Source: Cryptomeria japonica
Lineage: Eukaryota > Streptophyta > Pinopsida > Cupressales > Cupressaceae
Direction of reading: 5' to 3'
Assembly (NCBI RefSeq): GCF_030272615.1
Contig: NC_081411.1
Location: 215,618,654-215,682,653, forward strand
DNA: 64,000 bases
Position 1 is the stretch's first letter; each line of letters starts with the position of its first letter. Below are positions 25,767-37,310 of this stretch, piece by piece. The position numbers and the translations under genes were made by a program. The notes below the pieces were generated by a model. That model was not told where the DNA came from. It ran no database searches and saw only the letters and a list, made by a program, of their open reading frames with translations.

Positions 25767-26417
25767 CTACACATGGACATTCATCAATCACCATCAGTTG
25801 TTTTGTTTTCAAACTTTCTTAAGTTTTAACCTAGACTATCAATAGATACTTTGATCAAGTATCTTCAGGTCTCAACAGGTAAGCAATCATGGCCACCTAG
25901 ACTTCAACGGGCATTTCTCCTAACAAATGACCTAAGTCTCATCAGGCTGCTATGGTTCAAAACAACTCCCACTTCACCTCGCCATCCATCCATCATTGGC
26001 ATCGAGAGATTTTTCTTCATCCAAACTGGAGCATCTTTTTATCTTAAGACAAAAGCGCTATTTAACCAACCAAAGTGCTAGTTTTCAACAATAGCGCTAC
26101 AACCCTAACAAAAGCATCCAAAGAGCTATACAAAAGCACTCAAACTGCAATAGCGCTAAATCAACTATACAATAGCGCTACTTGAAATCAATAGCGCTCA
26201 ATTAAGCCCTCAGTAGCGCTAGAAGTGCAAAAGCGTTAAAACTTGCATACAATAGCGCTAAGGCAAAGCAAAAGCGCTCAAACAAGGGCACAATAGCGCT
26301 AGTTTATGGAGCAAAAGCGCCAAAACCATAGTTCCAGTGCTCTTGCTCCGACTTGACTTGGACTCAGCTAAAACCCTATCAAAAATGCATGAAAATTAAG
26401 TTTTCGAATTTACGTAC
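25767..26417 (-). other. Intron of the antisense PMD gene, element 1
   Basis: Phase-0 GT-AG intron of 651 bp, inferred from GTACGT at 26412-26417 and TGTAG at its end. The right-hand Tat element has an intron at the same codon boundary. A minisatellite of TAGCGCT words fills about 26045-26340. Confidence 0.7.
26045..26340 (-). repeat. AGCGCT minisatellite inside the antisense intron
   Basis: About fifteen irregular units such as AATAGCGCTA and AAAAGCGCTC. It is the same word as in the sense leader at 11340-11580, about 14.5 kb away. Confidence 0.75.
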
Positions 26418-26587
26418 CACTGGTCCGTAGTCCTATGGATGTTGGAACTGTCGCACTCGCTCGAATCTATGCTCGGTGATCGGAATCGGCATCCTGGCTG
26501 CTACTTGCTCCTCCAAATGTCCCTCTAAGAGCTCTGGTTTTCACATGGTCGCGGTCACAAATGATCATGTTTTCAACCCTTTCACCC

Positions 26588-26595
26588 CATTTATA
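26588..26595 (-). promoter_or_regulatory. TATA box of the antisense PMD gene, element 1
   Basis: TATAAATG on the minus strand, 103 bp before the ATG. The right-hand copy has TATAAGATA 99 bp before its ATG. The conserved spacing supports an independent promoter facing away from the 3' LTR. Confidence 0.55.
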
Positions 26596-26891
26596 CCCTT
26601 CGTCGTCATCATAACTTCTCCCCGCTCATCGCCATGGTCCCCGTGAACTTCCCAAGCCCCCCATTTCTCCATTTTTCTCCCGTTTTCTTTTTTTTTTTAC
26701 CCGTATGGCTAACTTCTTCTCTTCTACCACCCTGCCAATTTTCATTCTTTTTCGAGAGATCACCCGATTTTTCAAAAAAAATCAGCCCATCTCTCGAGGG
26801 GGCATACCACCCATTAAATTTATATTTTATGGGGCATTTCTTCACACCAATTTTTCTTTCTTTGAAATGACGCGATAAACCGCACCGTCTC

Positions 26892-26904
26892 AAAGAGGGG
26901 CAAA
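26892..26904 (+). other. Polypurine tract of gypsy element 1
   Basis: AAAGAGGGGCAAA directly before the 3' LTR start TGTAGTCACA. Confidence 0.85.
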
Positions 26905-28288
26905 TGTAGTCACACAAATCTGTCCATTTTAATTAAATGAATATTTGCTATTTATTTGATTAAAAATCCACTAGCTATCAGTTAATTAAATTAATATTTA
27001 ATTAATTCCTCCCCAAACATTCTTCTATTAATTAAATAAATTATTCAATTTATTTTAATTAATTCATTAAAATCAAATTCCAATCAATTAAATAAATAAA
27101 ATCTATTTATTTAATTAAATCCCCTATTCCTCTTTTAAATAAATTAAATCAAACATTTATTTAAATCATTTATCCCCCCCACTTGCATTTTCTTACAAAT
27201 GCAACTTGCACACATTTATTGAAATAAATGAATTTTTATTTTAATAAAATCTTATTTTCCCTCACCCACCAAATCCACTTGCAAATCTAATCCCCTTCTA
27301 GATTCTTCTAACCCCTTCCTAATTAGCCTAATCCATCCACTAATTATTGTCACATTCCTAAGCAAAATGAAGTCACTTCTCAAAAACTCCAAAGTCTTTG
27401 AAAAGCATTTAATGCTTTGTTTGTTCAACAAATTAACCCCCAAAGTCTTCCAAGACCACTAATGGCTCTTACATGACCATTTATGGCTCTTACATAACCA
27501 TTTATGGTTATTTCAAACTTGTCCCCCCAAACATTTATTGTTTTGACCATATTCATCCATTTCACATTTGCACAAGAGCTTATCCATTGGATAAAATCTT
27601 TATTCTTTGAATAAAGAGTTTATTCATTCAACCAACCTTGACTTTAACTCCCAAGGTCATGTCAAGCATTAAATGCTTATTCCCTCTCCTCTCAACCTAT
27701 CTCACATTAACACTTGTCATCCTGGGATTGGGTTGAAACCCCTCACATGGATTTGAAATCATTCAATCCTGACCCTTGTTGAGATTGTTCAATCTCAACC
27801 ATCCATTGCTCCATTTTTCCTATAAATAGAGCCCATTCCTTCATAATCCAGATCTTGAAAACTTGTATGCATTTAAGCTATAGGCATTTTAAGAGAGCAT
27901 TTAGCATAAGCAATCTAATATCTTGTCATTTTGGTTAAAATATATCATTTTAGCATCAATAGCATAGTATTAGCTTTTCATTTCACATTTAGAGCAATAC
28001 TACAATCTCAATCCTCCATAAGCATCCATAGTGCAAAAAGCTGCTGAGAGCTACACTATTTTGGAACTTGGAGAGGAGAGGAACAAGGGAGAAGGAGCTA
28101 ATATCATGCTAAGAGGCATTTGGAGATGTCTCATTATCTTTGTCTCTTTAGTTAGATATATTAGCATGTTTTTAGTGTCTCTCTTGGTATGTCTTTTTAG
28201 ATTAGTTTTTTATTGATTAACACTAACAGTTTCGTGTCTTTTGTGTTATTTATCATTTGCTAACCTTGTGCCATTTAGGAGGGCATCA
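26905..28288 (+). repeat. 3' LTR of gypsy element 1
   Basis: 1384 bp, differing from 9872-11255 at about 22 sites, mostly transitions. It carries the same palindrome (27778-27799) and TATA box (27821-27829). Confidence 0.95.
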
Positions 28289-29705
28289 GTTGGCATATGT
28301 GCAGAGTTAGATGACATGATGATAATATATGTTGTCATTGATGTCAATATGCTGAAGAGTGAACCGGTATGATGAAGCATGAATCGGTATGATGAAATGT
28401 GAACCGGTGTGTTGAAGTAAGTGAACTGGCAAGTGAACTAGTATATGCAAAGTTGTATTGGGGTTTCATTTGTTATGACTACCAGTTGGTAGTCTCAGCT
28501 TCAGGGTTTCTGGTTGATGCATTCCAAGTTTGTGTGATTCAACCAATGACATCTTATGATGAGTTAGAATTGAAATGAAGATCAGATCGTGTTGCCACAT
28601 CAGCCTTGTGCACATGAAGGATTTCCCTAAGGATCTTGTATGAAGAAGATTGATTCTATCTACCTCGAGAATGTGTGAAATCTCAGTAAACGGTGCAGAG
28701 TGCGTGATGGGTTATCAGCCTCTAGAAGCGGCGAAGAACAAATGATGCAGAACGTCTTGAGATCTATTCAAGATTATTTTACCCTATGTAATGTGATTAT
28801 TGGACCGACTGTATTGTTAACCTAGATGTTTAGGGTTTAGGGTTTATGCCACCCACCTATCTGTTTCCTATAAGGCCGATGATGTTTTTTTCTTTTGAAG
28901 TTGTTGGCAAATGTTGTGTGTGTATCCGAGTGAAGAGATACTTAATTCTTGCCAGACCAGAGAAGTGAGTAGATACCTACAAAGTGTGATTGCAGAAGTA
29001 AAGGAACTGAAGTGGATCTACATTGGCATTGAGTGTTGTTATCAGATTAGTGTATTACCTATTGACTTCTAACCATTTTAGCTATTGGAAAATCCCTTAA
29101 CTGGGTAGCTTTAACAGGCTTTTTGTAAATTCTTTAATAGGGTGGCTCAAAATCATTGAGTTCTTTAAATCCTCTAACAAGGTAACCTTTAATAGGGTTT
29201 TAACCCTTAACCGAGTGATCCCTAGCAGGATTGGTTCCTAGCAGAACCTGTTGTAAAGTCTTTAACCAGACTAGGCTCCTAACAGAGTGAACTTTGAAAG
29301 ATTTCAAAAAAAAATTGTGGGTATTCATCCCCACCATGGTTTTTCCCAGTTGGGTTTCCACGTGAAAAATCAGTGTGTTATGTGTGATGCTTTAGTGTTT
29401 TATGTTAAGTGGTAATGCAAGTTGATTCAATGGTCATAATTATTTCTGATGTATTAGTTGCTTAAGCTTATGGGTGAAGTGGTGATGGGGTATTAGGTCT
29501 TGAGTTGATCTAGATGTTACCGGTTTATGTCTTTCACAGTCATATTGTGTCTTATCGGTAGTGCCTTGATTCTGATCAGTGATTTTGGCTTACTGATTAG
29601 TGCAGTCTTTGCAGTTTGAGTTGTTAAAGAAGTTTTTGTTTGTACTGATTCACCCCCCCCCCTCTCAGTACCTGTTGGGTATTTATTGTTCATCATTATT
29701 CATCA
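28289..29705 (+). repeat. Copia 3' LTR, remainder after the nested element
   Basis: Begins with the duplicated GTTGG (28289-28293) and runs to CATTATTCATCA. The first six bases of this LTR lie at 9866-9871. It is followed by the CTATC duplication (29706-29710). Confidence 0.9.
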
Positions 29706-29902
29706 CTATCCATTTTATCCTCTCTCTTCCCATATCTAGGGTTATCCCTCCCTCCCTGTTCACCTCACTGCCTCTCCCTCCCTATATTATTACCCACCTT
29801 TTTGGCCCCCTCTAGGTCTCTCACTTATCTAATTTTCCACCCTCTAGTTCTCTCCATCCCTCTCCTCATTTCTCTCCCTTCTCCTTACCTCTATCTATTT
29901 AT

Positions 29903-29954
<52 letters not shown>

Positions 29955-31394
29955 AACCTATCTATCTCCTCATTATCTAGGTCTCTCACTCCCTCCATGT
30001 CTACCTCTCTATCCATCTCCTCTTACTCATCTCTTTGTTCTTCTATCTCTTCTATTCTCCCTCCCTCCCCTCTCTAGGTCTCTACCTTCCTTTCTTCCTC
30101 TCTCCCTCTCTATCTCCCTCTCCCACTCTCTCATCTTCTCTCTTCCTCTCGTATTCTCTATATTCATTATCTAGGTCATTACCTCTCCATCCCACTCTAT
30201 CTCCCCTCTCTAGGTTTCTCCCTCCCTTCCTCTCCACCTATCTACATCTGCATATAGGTCTCATTGCCCACCTATCTTTTTCCACTCTATATATCTCACT
30301 CCTCTCTGGCCATCTAGGTCTCTCACCTATCTATATGCCCCCTCTATAGTTCTCTATGTCCCTCTCTACCTCTCTCTCCCTCTTCCTTAACCCTATCCCT
30401 TTATGAACTCCCTCCTTTTCTCTTCCTCCCCTAACATCTTTATCTCCTCCTTCCATAGGTCTCTCACTCCCTCCATGTCTACCTCTCCATCCATCCCCTC
30501 TTACTCCTCTCTTTGTTCTTTTATCTCTTCTCTTCTCCCTCCCTACCCTCTCTAGGTCTCTCCCTTCCTTTCTTCCCCTCTCCCTCTCTAACTCCCCATC
30601 CATATCCATATATATCTCACTCCCCCACTTTTTTATTCTCTCTTCCTCTTTTATTTTTTCTCTCTCTACATTCTAGGTCATCAACTCTCTCTCACCTCTC
30701 TAGGTTTATCACTTCCTTCTTCTCCACCTATCTACCTCTGCATCATGAATCATTACTCGCCTCTCTCTCCCCCCCTCTATCTATCTCATTCCTCTCTCTT
30801 GTCATCTAGGTCTCTCATCTCTCTTTCCCAATATAGTTCTCTCACCTATCTATTTGTCCCCTCTCTAGTTCTCTCCCTCTCTCTTCCCCTCTATCTCCCT
30901 CCCCCTTTACCCCTATTTATTTTTTAACTCTCTCCTCCTCTTCTCTCTTTCCCACCACCTCTCTATCTTCTCCTTCCCTAGGTCTTGTAGTCCCTCCATG
31001 TCTACCTCTCCCTCAATCCCCTCATACTCTTCTCTCTCTTTATTCTTTCATCTCTCCTCTTATCCCGCCCTCCCATTTATAGCCATCTCCATTCTTTTAT
31101 TCCCCTCTCCCTCTCTATCTCCCTCTCCCTCTGTATCCCTATCTCTCTCTCCCTTACCTACTAATACTTATTCTCTCTTTATCATCTACATCATCAGGTT
31201 TCCATCACACCCTCTACCCCTCTCTAGGTTTCTCCCCCATTCCCTCTCTACATCTCCATCCATATCTCATTACCAACCTCTCTTTATCTCCCTCCATCTA
31301 TCTCAACCCTCTCTCTCTCTCATCCTATCTAGGTCTCTCACACCTCTCTCCCCCTCTAGGTATCTTATATCTTTATATAACCCATCTAGGTATG
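29706..31394. repeat. Foldback left arm, CT-rich part
   Basis: Resumes the pyrimidine-rich strand broken at 4018. CTCTCCCTCTCTAGGTCTCTCAC-like words recur every 100-200 bp, and a pure CT run lies at about 29908-29951. Its inverted partner is the AG-rich tract 33905-35150. The Ser/Leu/Pro-rich open frames here are by-products of base composition. Confidence 0.75.
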
Positions 31395-33830
31395 TGCAAG
31401 AGCATGGTGGGATATATGACATCTTAGGAAACCATTACTATCTATCTTAGGACACCATATGACCTCTTAGGACAATATATGGTGTCGGTACAAGTCATAT
31501 GGTGTCCTAACGGGTCATATGGTGTTCTATGACCCCTTAGGATACTATATGATCTCTTAGGACACCATATGAGCCCTAACAACACCATATGGTGTCCTAA
31601 GGGGTCATTTGGTGTTTTATGACCCCTAAGGATATCATATGACCCCTAATGACACCATATAGTGTCCTATGGAGTCATATGGTGTTCTATGACCCCTTAT
31701 GACACCATATGATCCCTAACGACACCATATGGTGTCATTAGGGGTAATATGGTCTCCTAAGGGATCATATGGTGTCGTTAGGGGTCATATGGTGTCCTAA
31801 GGGGTCATATGGTGTCCTAATGGGTCATAGAATACCATATGACCCCTTAGGACACCATATGATCCCTAACAATACCATATGACCCCTTAGAACACCATAT
31901 GACCCCTAACGACACCATATTGTGTCTTGAGGGGTCATATGGTGTCACAAGTGGCCATGTCATGTACTAGGATGTTAAAGGGGTCATATGGTGTCTTAGG
32001 GGGTCATAAAATACCATATGACTCCTCATGACACCATATGACCCCTTAAGACACCATATGGTGTTGTTAGGGGTCATATAGTGTTCTATGACCCCTTAGA
32101 ACACCATATGACCCCTCAGACCACCATATGGTGTCCTGAGGGGTCATATGGTGTCATTAGGGGTCATATTGTGTCCTAAGGGGTCATATGGTTTTTTATG
32201 ACCCCTTAGGACACCATATAACCCCTAACGACACCATATGGTGTCCTAAGGGGTCATATGGTGTCCTTAGGGGTCATATGGTGTCCTATGACCCCTTAAG
32301 ACTCCATATGACCCCTTAGGACATGTCATATGGTGTCATTAGGGGTCATATGGTGTCCTAAGGGGTCATATGGTATTTTTTGACCCATTAGGACATCATA
32401 TGACCCCTAACAACACCATATAATGTCGTTAATGGTCATATGGTGTCCTAATGGATCATACGGTGTCCTAAGGGGTTATATGGTGTTCTATGACCCCTTA
32501 GGACACCATCTCACCCCTTAGGACACCATCTCACCCCTTAGGACACCATATGACCCCTAAGAACATTATATAGTGTCCTAAGGGATCATATGGTGTTCTA
32601 TGACCCATTAGAACACCATATAACCCCTAACAACACCATATGGTGTTCTAAGGGGTCATCTAATGTTGTTAGGGGTCATATGGTGTTCTATGATCCCTTA
32701 GGATACCATATGGTGTCGTGAGGGGTCATATGGTGTTGTATAGGGTCATATGGTGTCGTATGGGGTCATATGGCATCCTAAGGGGACATAAAACACCATA
32801 TGGTGTTTTTAGGGGTCATATGGTGTCGAGAGGGCTCATATAGTGTCCATAGGGGTCATAGAACACCATATGTTGTCATTAGGGGTCATATGGTTTCCTA
32901 AGGGGTCATAGAACACCATATGACCCCTTAGGACGTCATATTGTGTTGTTAGGGGTTATATGGTGTTGTATGGGGTCATATGGTGTCCTAGGGGGTCATA
33001 TGGTATATGACCCCTTAGGACATCATATGGTGACGTTAGGTGTCATATGGTGTCCTAAGGGGTCATAAAACATCATATGACCCCTTAGGACACCATCTAA
33101 CCCCTTAGGACAACATTTGGTGTTGTTAGGGGTCATATGGTGTCCTAAGGGGTTATAAAACACAATATAACCCCATAGGACACCATATAACCTCTAACAA
33201 TACCATATGACCCCTTAGGATGCCATACGATGTCATTAGGGGTCATATGGTGTCATTTGGGGTCATATGGTATCCTAAGGGGTTAAAGAACACCATATGA
33301 CCCCTTAGGAAACCATATGACCCCTTTGGACACCATATGACCCCTTAGGACATCATATGCCTCTTAGGAAACCATATGACCCCTTTGGACACCATATGGT
33401 GTCGTTAGGGGTCATATGGTGTTCTAAGGGGTTATAAAACACCATATGACCCCTTAGGACACCATACGGTGTCATTAGGGGTCATAAAACACCATATGAC
33501 CCCTTTGGAGACCATATGGTGTCATTAGGGGTCATATGGTGTCCTAAGGGGTCATAGAAGACCATATTTCCCCTAAGGACACCATATGACCCCTTAGGAT
33601 ACCATATGGTGTTGTTAGGGGTCATATGGTGTCCTAAGGGTTCATAGAATACCATATGACCTGACACCATATAACCCCTTAAGACACCATATGACCCTTA
33701 ACAACACCATATGACCCCTTAGGACATGATATGGTGTTGTGAGGGGTCATATGGTATCCTGAGGGGTCATATGGTATCGTAAGGGGTCATATGGTGTCTT
33801 AAGGGGTCATATGGTGTCCTGAGTATCAAT
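31395..33830. repeat. Central 20-bp satellite with switching orientation
   Basis: Roughly 120 units of GGTGTCCTAAGGGGTCATAT and its reverse complement, changing orientation many times. CATATG is itself a palindrome at each unit junction. The block forms the centre of the foldback element. Confidence 0.85.
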
Positions 33831-33904
33831 ACAACCACTACCCTGAACCCTATCTACCCTAAACAATGTTCCATCAATCTTGTACCCCATACCATAAACC
33901 ATAC

Positions 33905-35150
33905 ATCCTACAGCCTATTATTTAAATCCTATACAGAGGAGGGAGAAAAAAGAGGGGAGAGAGAAGAATAAAGAGAAACAGAGATCTATGAAGAAAGGGA
34001 GAGGTGGGTAGGGAGTGGCTGAGAGACCTAGAGAGGGAAGATTAGATAGGTGAGGGAGAGAGAGAATAAAATAAGAGAGATAAGTTCACAAAGAGAGAAA
34101 GAGGGGTAAGGAGGTAGAAAGGAAAGGATTAGAGAGGAGAGAGATCTAGAGGTGAGAGATCTAGAGCCTAGGAAGAGAGAGGTGAGAGACCTAGGGTGGA
34201 AAGATAGAGGTGAATGAGATATAGGGGGATTAAGAGACAAACAGGGAGATGTATATATGTAAACATGGAGGGAAGGAGAAAAGTAGGTATGGAAAGAGAA
34301 AATGGGAGGGAGAGGTAAATTCATTAAGAGAACACAGAGAGAGTGGAGAGAAACAATAAGAAGAGAAGAGAGATGGAGGTACGAATAGAGAGATGAGATA
34401 TGTAGAGCATGAGAGAGAGGTTAAATACCTACATGGGAGAGATAGAGGAGATATAGATAGAGGGGCATAAAGATAGGTGCCTAATGAGAAATTAACGAAT
34501 AAGTATAGAGGTGGGGAGGGAATGAGGGAGAAACCTAGAAATTTGAGAGAGGGAGGTAGAGAGAGTAGGAGGGAGAGGTGACAACCTAGACAATGGAGAG
34601 AGGGAATAGATAGAAGAGAAAAGAGATGACTAAGAGGGGATGGATGGAGAGGTAGACATGGAGGGATTCAGAGCCCTAAGGAATGAGGAGATAGATAGGT
34701 TTGGAGAGAGATAATAGAGGGAGAGAGTTCATAAATGGATAGAGGTAAGGGAGAGGGAGAGAAATATGGAGATTGGGGGAGAGAACTAGAGGGTGGACAA
34801 TTAATTAGGTGAGATACCTAGAGGGGGAGAGAGAGGTGGGTAATAATATATGGAGGGAGAGGTAGTGAGGTGAATAGGGAGGGAGAAAGGGACATAGATA
34901 TGGTGAGAGAAAAGATAGAAGGGATAGGTAGTGATGACCAAGAGAATGGAGAGGGAGGGGAGTGAAATAATAAGAGAATGAGAGAGAATAAGAGAGAGGG
35001 AGGGAGTCAAGGATAGATATGGGGTTAAGGAAGGAATGAAAGGTAGAGAAGTTGGGTTTACCTAGAGAGGGGAGAGAGAAGTGAGAGAGACAAGAGAGGG
35101 ATAGAGATGGGTCTAGAGTTTGGGACAATAAAGAGAGTGAGATACATAGC
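33905..35150. repeat. Foldback right arm, AG-rich part
   Basis: GAGAGACCTAGAGAGG-type repeats, the reverse complement of the CT-rich left arm. The stretch 34921-34942 matches the left arm across the copia insertion point and so shows the pre-insertion sequence. Confidence 0.75.
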
Positions 35151-36299
35151 TAAAGAATGCTAATAGGAGCATGTTGATTACTGAAATTTGACTAAGTCTG
35201 AAATTTTATATGATCCTTTTAAAACTATAATCTACATTATAAATCCTATAGAGATACAACCACTCTCGAACATCCTACCAATATATACTTAAATGTTATA
35301 TTTCATGTATATATTCTCCTTCGAGGGTGGATATAACTTGTGCCCAGATTAGAAAATCTACACACTCACAAAACCTTCACATTGGACAATGCAGAAAATT
35401 TGGCACATGCCTAATTTGGCACTCGCCAAATGCAAAAAAATAACTTTTCACATTTGGCGAGCACCAAATTTGGCGCACGCCAAATGTGAAAATTCAAAAT
35501 TTTGCATTTGGCAAGCACCAAATAGGGCGAGCACCAAATAGGGCGAGCGCCATATTCAGCGCTCGCCAAATGGTTTGGATTGGAAACCACCAACCTTTTG
35601 GGTTGGATTGTACTTGGCCATCCAACCCAAAGGTTCGGACGACCATTTCAAGCCTGAGACATGTTTTTATCAGAAGATTATAAAATTTCACATATTTTTG
35701 GTCAAGCTCTCCATCAGGTTTGCACGTGTTTCAATGAAACTAAAAAAACACCATAGCAGCCTCAATCTCTCTCTTAGCTATCCAAGCATGTAATATTTTT
35801 CGCTTTTTGATTTCATTAAGGCTTTCATCTATAATTTCTTTTGTTAGTGTGTCCATTTTTGGTCAAAAACCAACATGCACTATTTTGGGTATAGTTTTTT
35901 ACATGTTCATCGGATTTTGAAGAAACTTATATTTTTAGAAACTAGACTCCATTCTACACAATTTTTTTTTAAAAAAATCATTTTTGATTAGTTATTGTAG
36001 TCACATAAATCTGTCCACTTAATTAAAATGAATATTTAGTATTTATTTGATTATTTAACCATCAAATAATAATTAATTAAATTAATATTTAATTAATTCA
36101 TCTTAACCCTCTTCTCCTATTAATCAAATAAATTATTCAATTTATTTGATTTAATTCACTTAACCAAATTCAGACCATTAATTAAATAAATAAATCATAT
36201 TTGTTTAATTAAATCTTCTCCCACATTTAAATAAATTAATATTTATTTAAATTCCCCCAAAATCCCACCTCTCACATTTAAATAAATTAACATTTATTT

Positions 36300-36470
36300 A
36301 AATCACCTTTATCCTCTACCCACTTGTATTTTCCTACAAATGCAAGTTGCACAACTATTTTAAATAAATCATTTATTTAAATCACCTTTATCCTCCACCC
36401 ACTCGCATTTTCCTACAAATGCAAGTTGCACAACTATTTTAAATAAATTATTTATTTAAAATCCTATTTA
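36300..36470 (+). repeat. Tandem duplication inside the solo LTR
   Basis: Two copies of a unit of about 80 bp containing ATTTTCCTACAAATGCAAG. Confidence 0.75.
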
Positions 36471-36479
36471 TCCTCACCC

Positions 36480-36715
36480 ACTTGAAACCTTTAATGGTTT
36501 GCCTTAAAGTCTTCAAACTTAATGGCTTCCTTCTAGAGTCTTCTCAAACCTTTAATGGTTTCCCTTAAAGTCCTCAAAACTTAATGGCTTTAAAGTCTTC
36601 AAACTTGATGTGTTCCCTTAAAGTCTTCTTAAGACTTTAATTGCTTCCCTTAAAGTCTTCAAGCCTTTAATGGTTTCCCTCAAAGTCTTCAAGCATTTTA
36701 ATGCTTTATCTTCCT
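36480..36715 (+). repeat. CTTAAAGTCTTC minisatellite inside the solo LTR
   Basis: Six or more imperfect copies of a unit of 30-45 bp containing CCCTTAAAGTCTTCAA and TTTAATGG. Confidence 0.75.
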
Positions 36716-37288
36716 TTTTCTCATTTAAATAAATTAATATTTATTTGAATATTTATCCAAATGCAAATTACACCATTTAATTGAAATAAATGATTTTATT
36801 TTAATTGAAAATACCAAAATTTCTCCCACTTGTATTTTCCTACAAAATCCACTTGTATGCCTAAACCCCTTCTAGATTCTTCTAAACCTTTCCTAATTAA
36901 CCTAATCCATCCCCTAAATATTGTCACATTCCTAAGCAAATTGGAGTCACTTCTCAAAGACTCCAAAGTTTTTGAAAAGCAATTAATGATTTGTGTGTTC
37001 AACAAATTAATCTCTAAAGTCTTCCAAACCACTTATGGCTCTTACATGACCATTAATGGTTAATTCCACTTGCACCCATGGTTAAGGACTTTGACCCCTA
37101 ACTTAACCCTCATGTAACCCATGTGTCTCTTCAAAGCATTTATTTCTTTGACTAGGGTAACCATCATGTCCCCTCAAGCATTTAATGCTCCTTATCTCTC
37201 CTCTCAAGCCTCCTCATGGTGACACTTGTCAACATGGGATTGGGTTGAAAGTCTCACATGGATTGAATATCTTTCAATCCTAACCCTT

Positions 37289-37310
37289 GTTAAGATTTCT
37301 CAATCTTAAC
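37289..37310 (+). promoter_or_regulatory. Palindrome with matched substitutions, solo LTR
   Basis: Arms GTTAAGATT and AATCTTAAC, 22 bp upstream of TATAAATAG at 37332. Relative to element 1, position 4 changed G to A and its partner changed C to T, so pairing is kept. Confidence 0.5.

Larger units (their letters stand above)
23793..26492 (-). pseudogene. Antisense plant-mobile-domain (PMD) gene of gypsy element 1
   Basis: Two-exon gene opposite to gag-pol. Exon 1 is 26418-26492 (25 codons, start MPIPITEHRFERVRQF), with donor GTACGT. The intron is 25767-26417, with acceptor TGTAG. Exon 2 is 25766 down to TGA 23793-23795 (658 codons). Exon 2 opens with a PMD of the MAIN/MAIL family (ALAERW, TFHLAQGEMTVTLEDVWRIL near residues 50-90, later WWRRALDDLDAVIW), then a Gly-rich linker, then a coiled coil (about residues 440-520). 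At least seven in-frame stops, including one in exon 1 and those at 25224, 24864, 24474 and 24078, make it a pseudogene; there is no frameshift. Several stops stand where the right-hand copy has a Gln or other sense codon. It is clearly GC-richer than the rest of the element. Role unknown; host PMD proteins act in silencing and genome stability. Confidence 0.85.
9872..28288 (+). mobile_element. Tat-lineage Ty3/gypsy retrotransposon with antisense gene (element 1)
   Basis: 18,417 bp with two 1384-bp LTRs, PBS, long leader, gag-pol frame, an antisense PMD gene, PPT and GTTGG duplications. The LTRs differ at about 22 positions by eye (about 1.6%), so it is the youngest insertion in its nest. A second RNase H domain between RT/RNase H and integrase marks the Tat lineage. 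Pol order PR-RT-RH-aRH-INT is normal for this group. Both the sense polyprotein and the antisense gene carry stops, so the copy is dead but structurally complete. Confidence 0.95.
4019..29705 (+). mobile_element. Ty1/copia LTR retrotransposon, split by a nested gypsy element
   Basis: 5' LTR 4019-5493, initiator-Met PBS 5496-5507, one gag-pol frame 5565-9647, PPT about 9854-9865 and a 3' LTR that begins at 9866 and continues after the nested gypsy element to 29705. Without the gypsy element and its duplication it is about 7.27 kb. The copia domain order (integrase before reverse transcriptase) is clear. Flanked by CTATC on both sides. The gypsy element interrupts the 3' LTR after six bases. 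Confidence 0.92.

Noticed and set aside
29600-31450. Many Ser/Leu/Pro-rich open frames
   Set aside because: CT-rich DNA of the foldback arm rarely contains stop codons. The proteins are only compositional.
31395-33830. Possible CRISPR-like array
   Set aside because: Units are contiguous 20-bp satellite copies in both orientations without unique spacers, in a plant nuclear context.
34028-35128. Similar Ser/Leu/Pro-rich minus-strand frames
   Set aside because: Same compositional effect in the inverted right arm.
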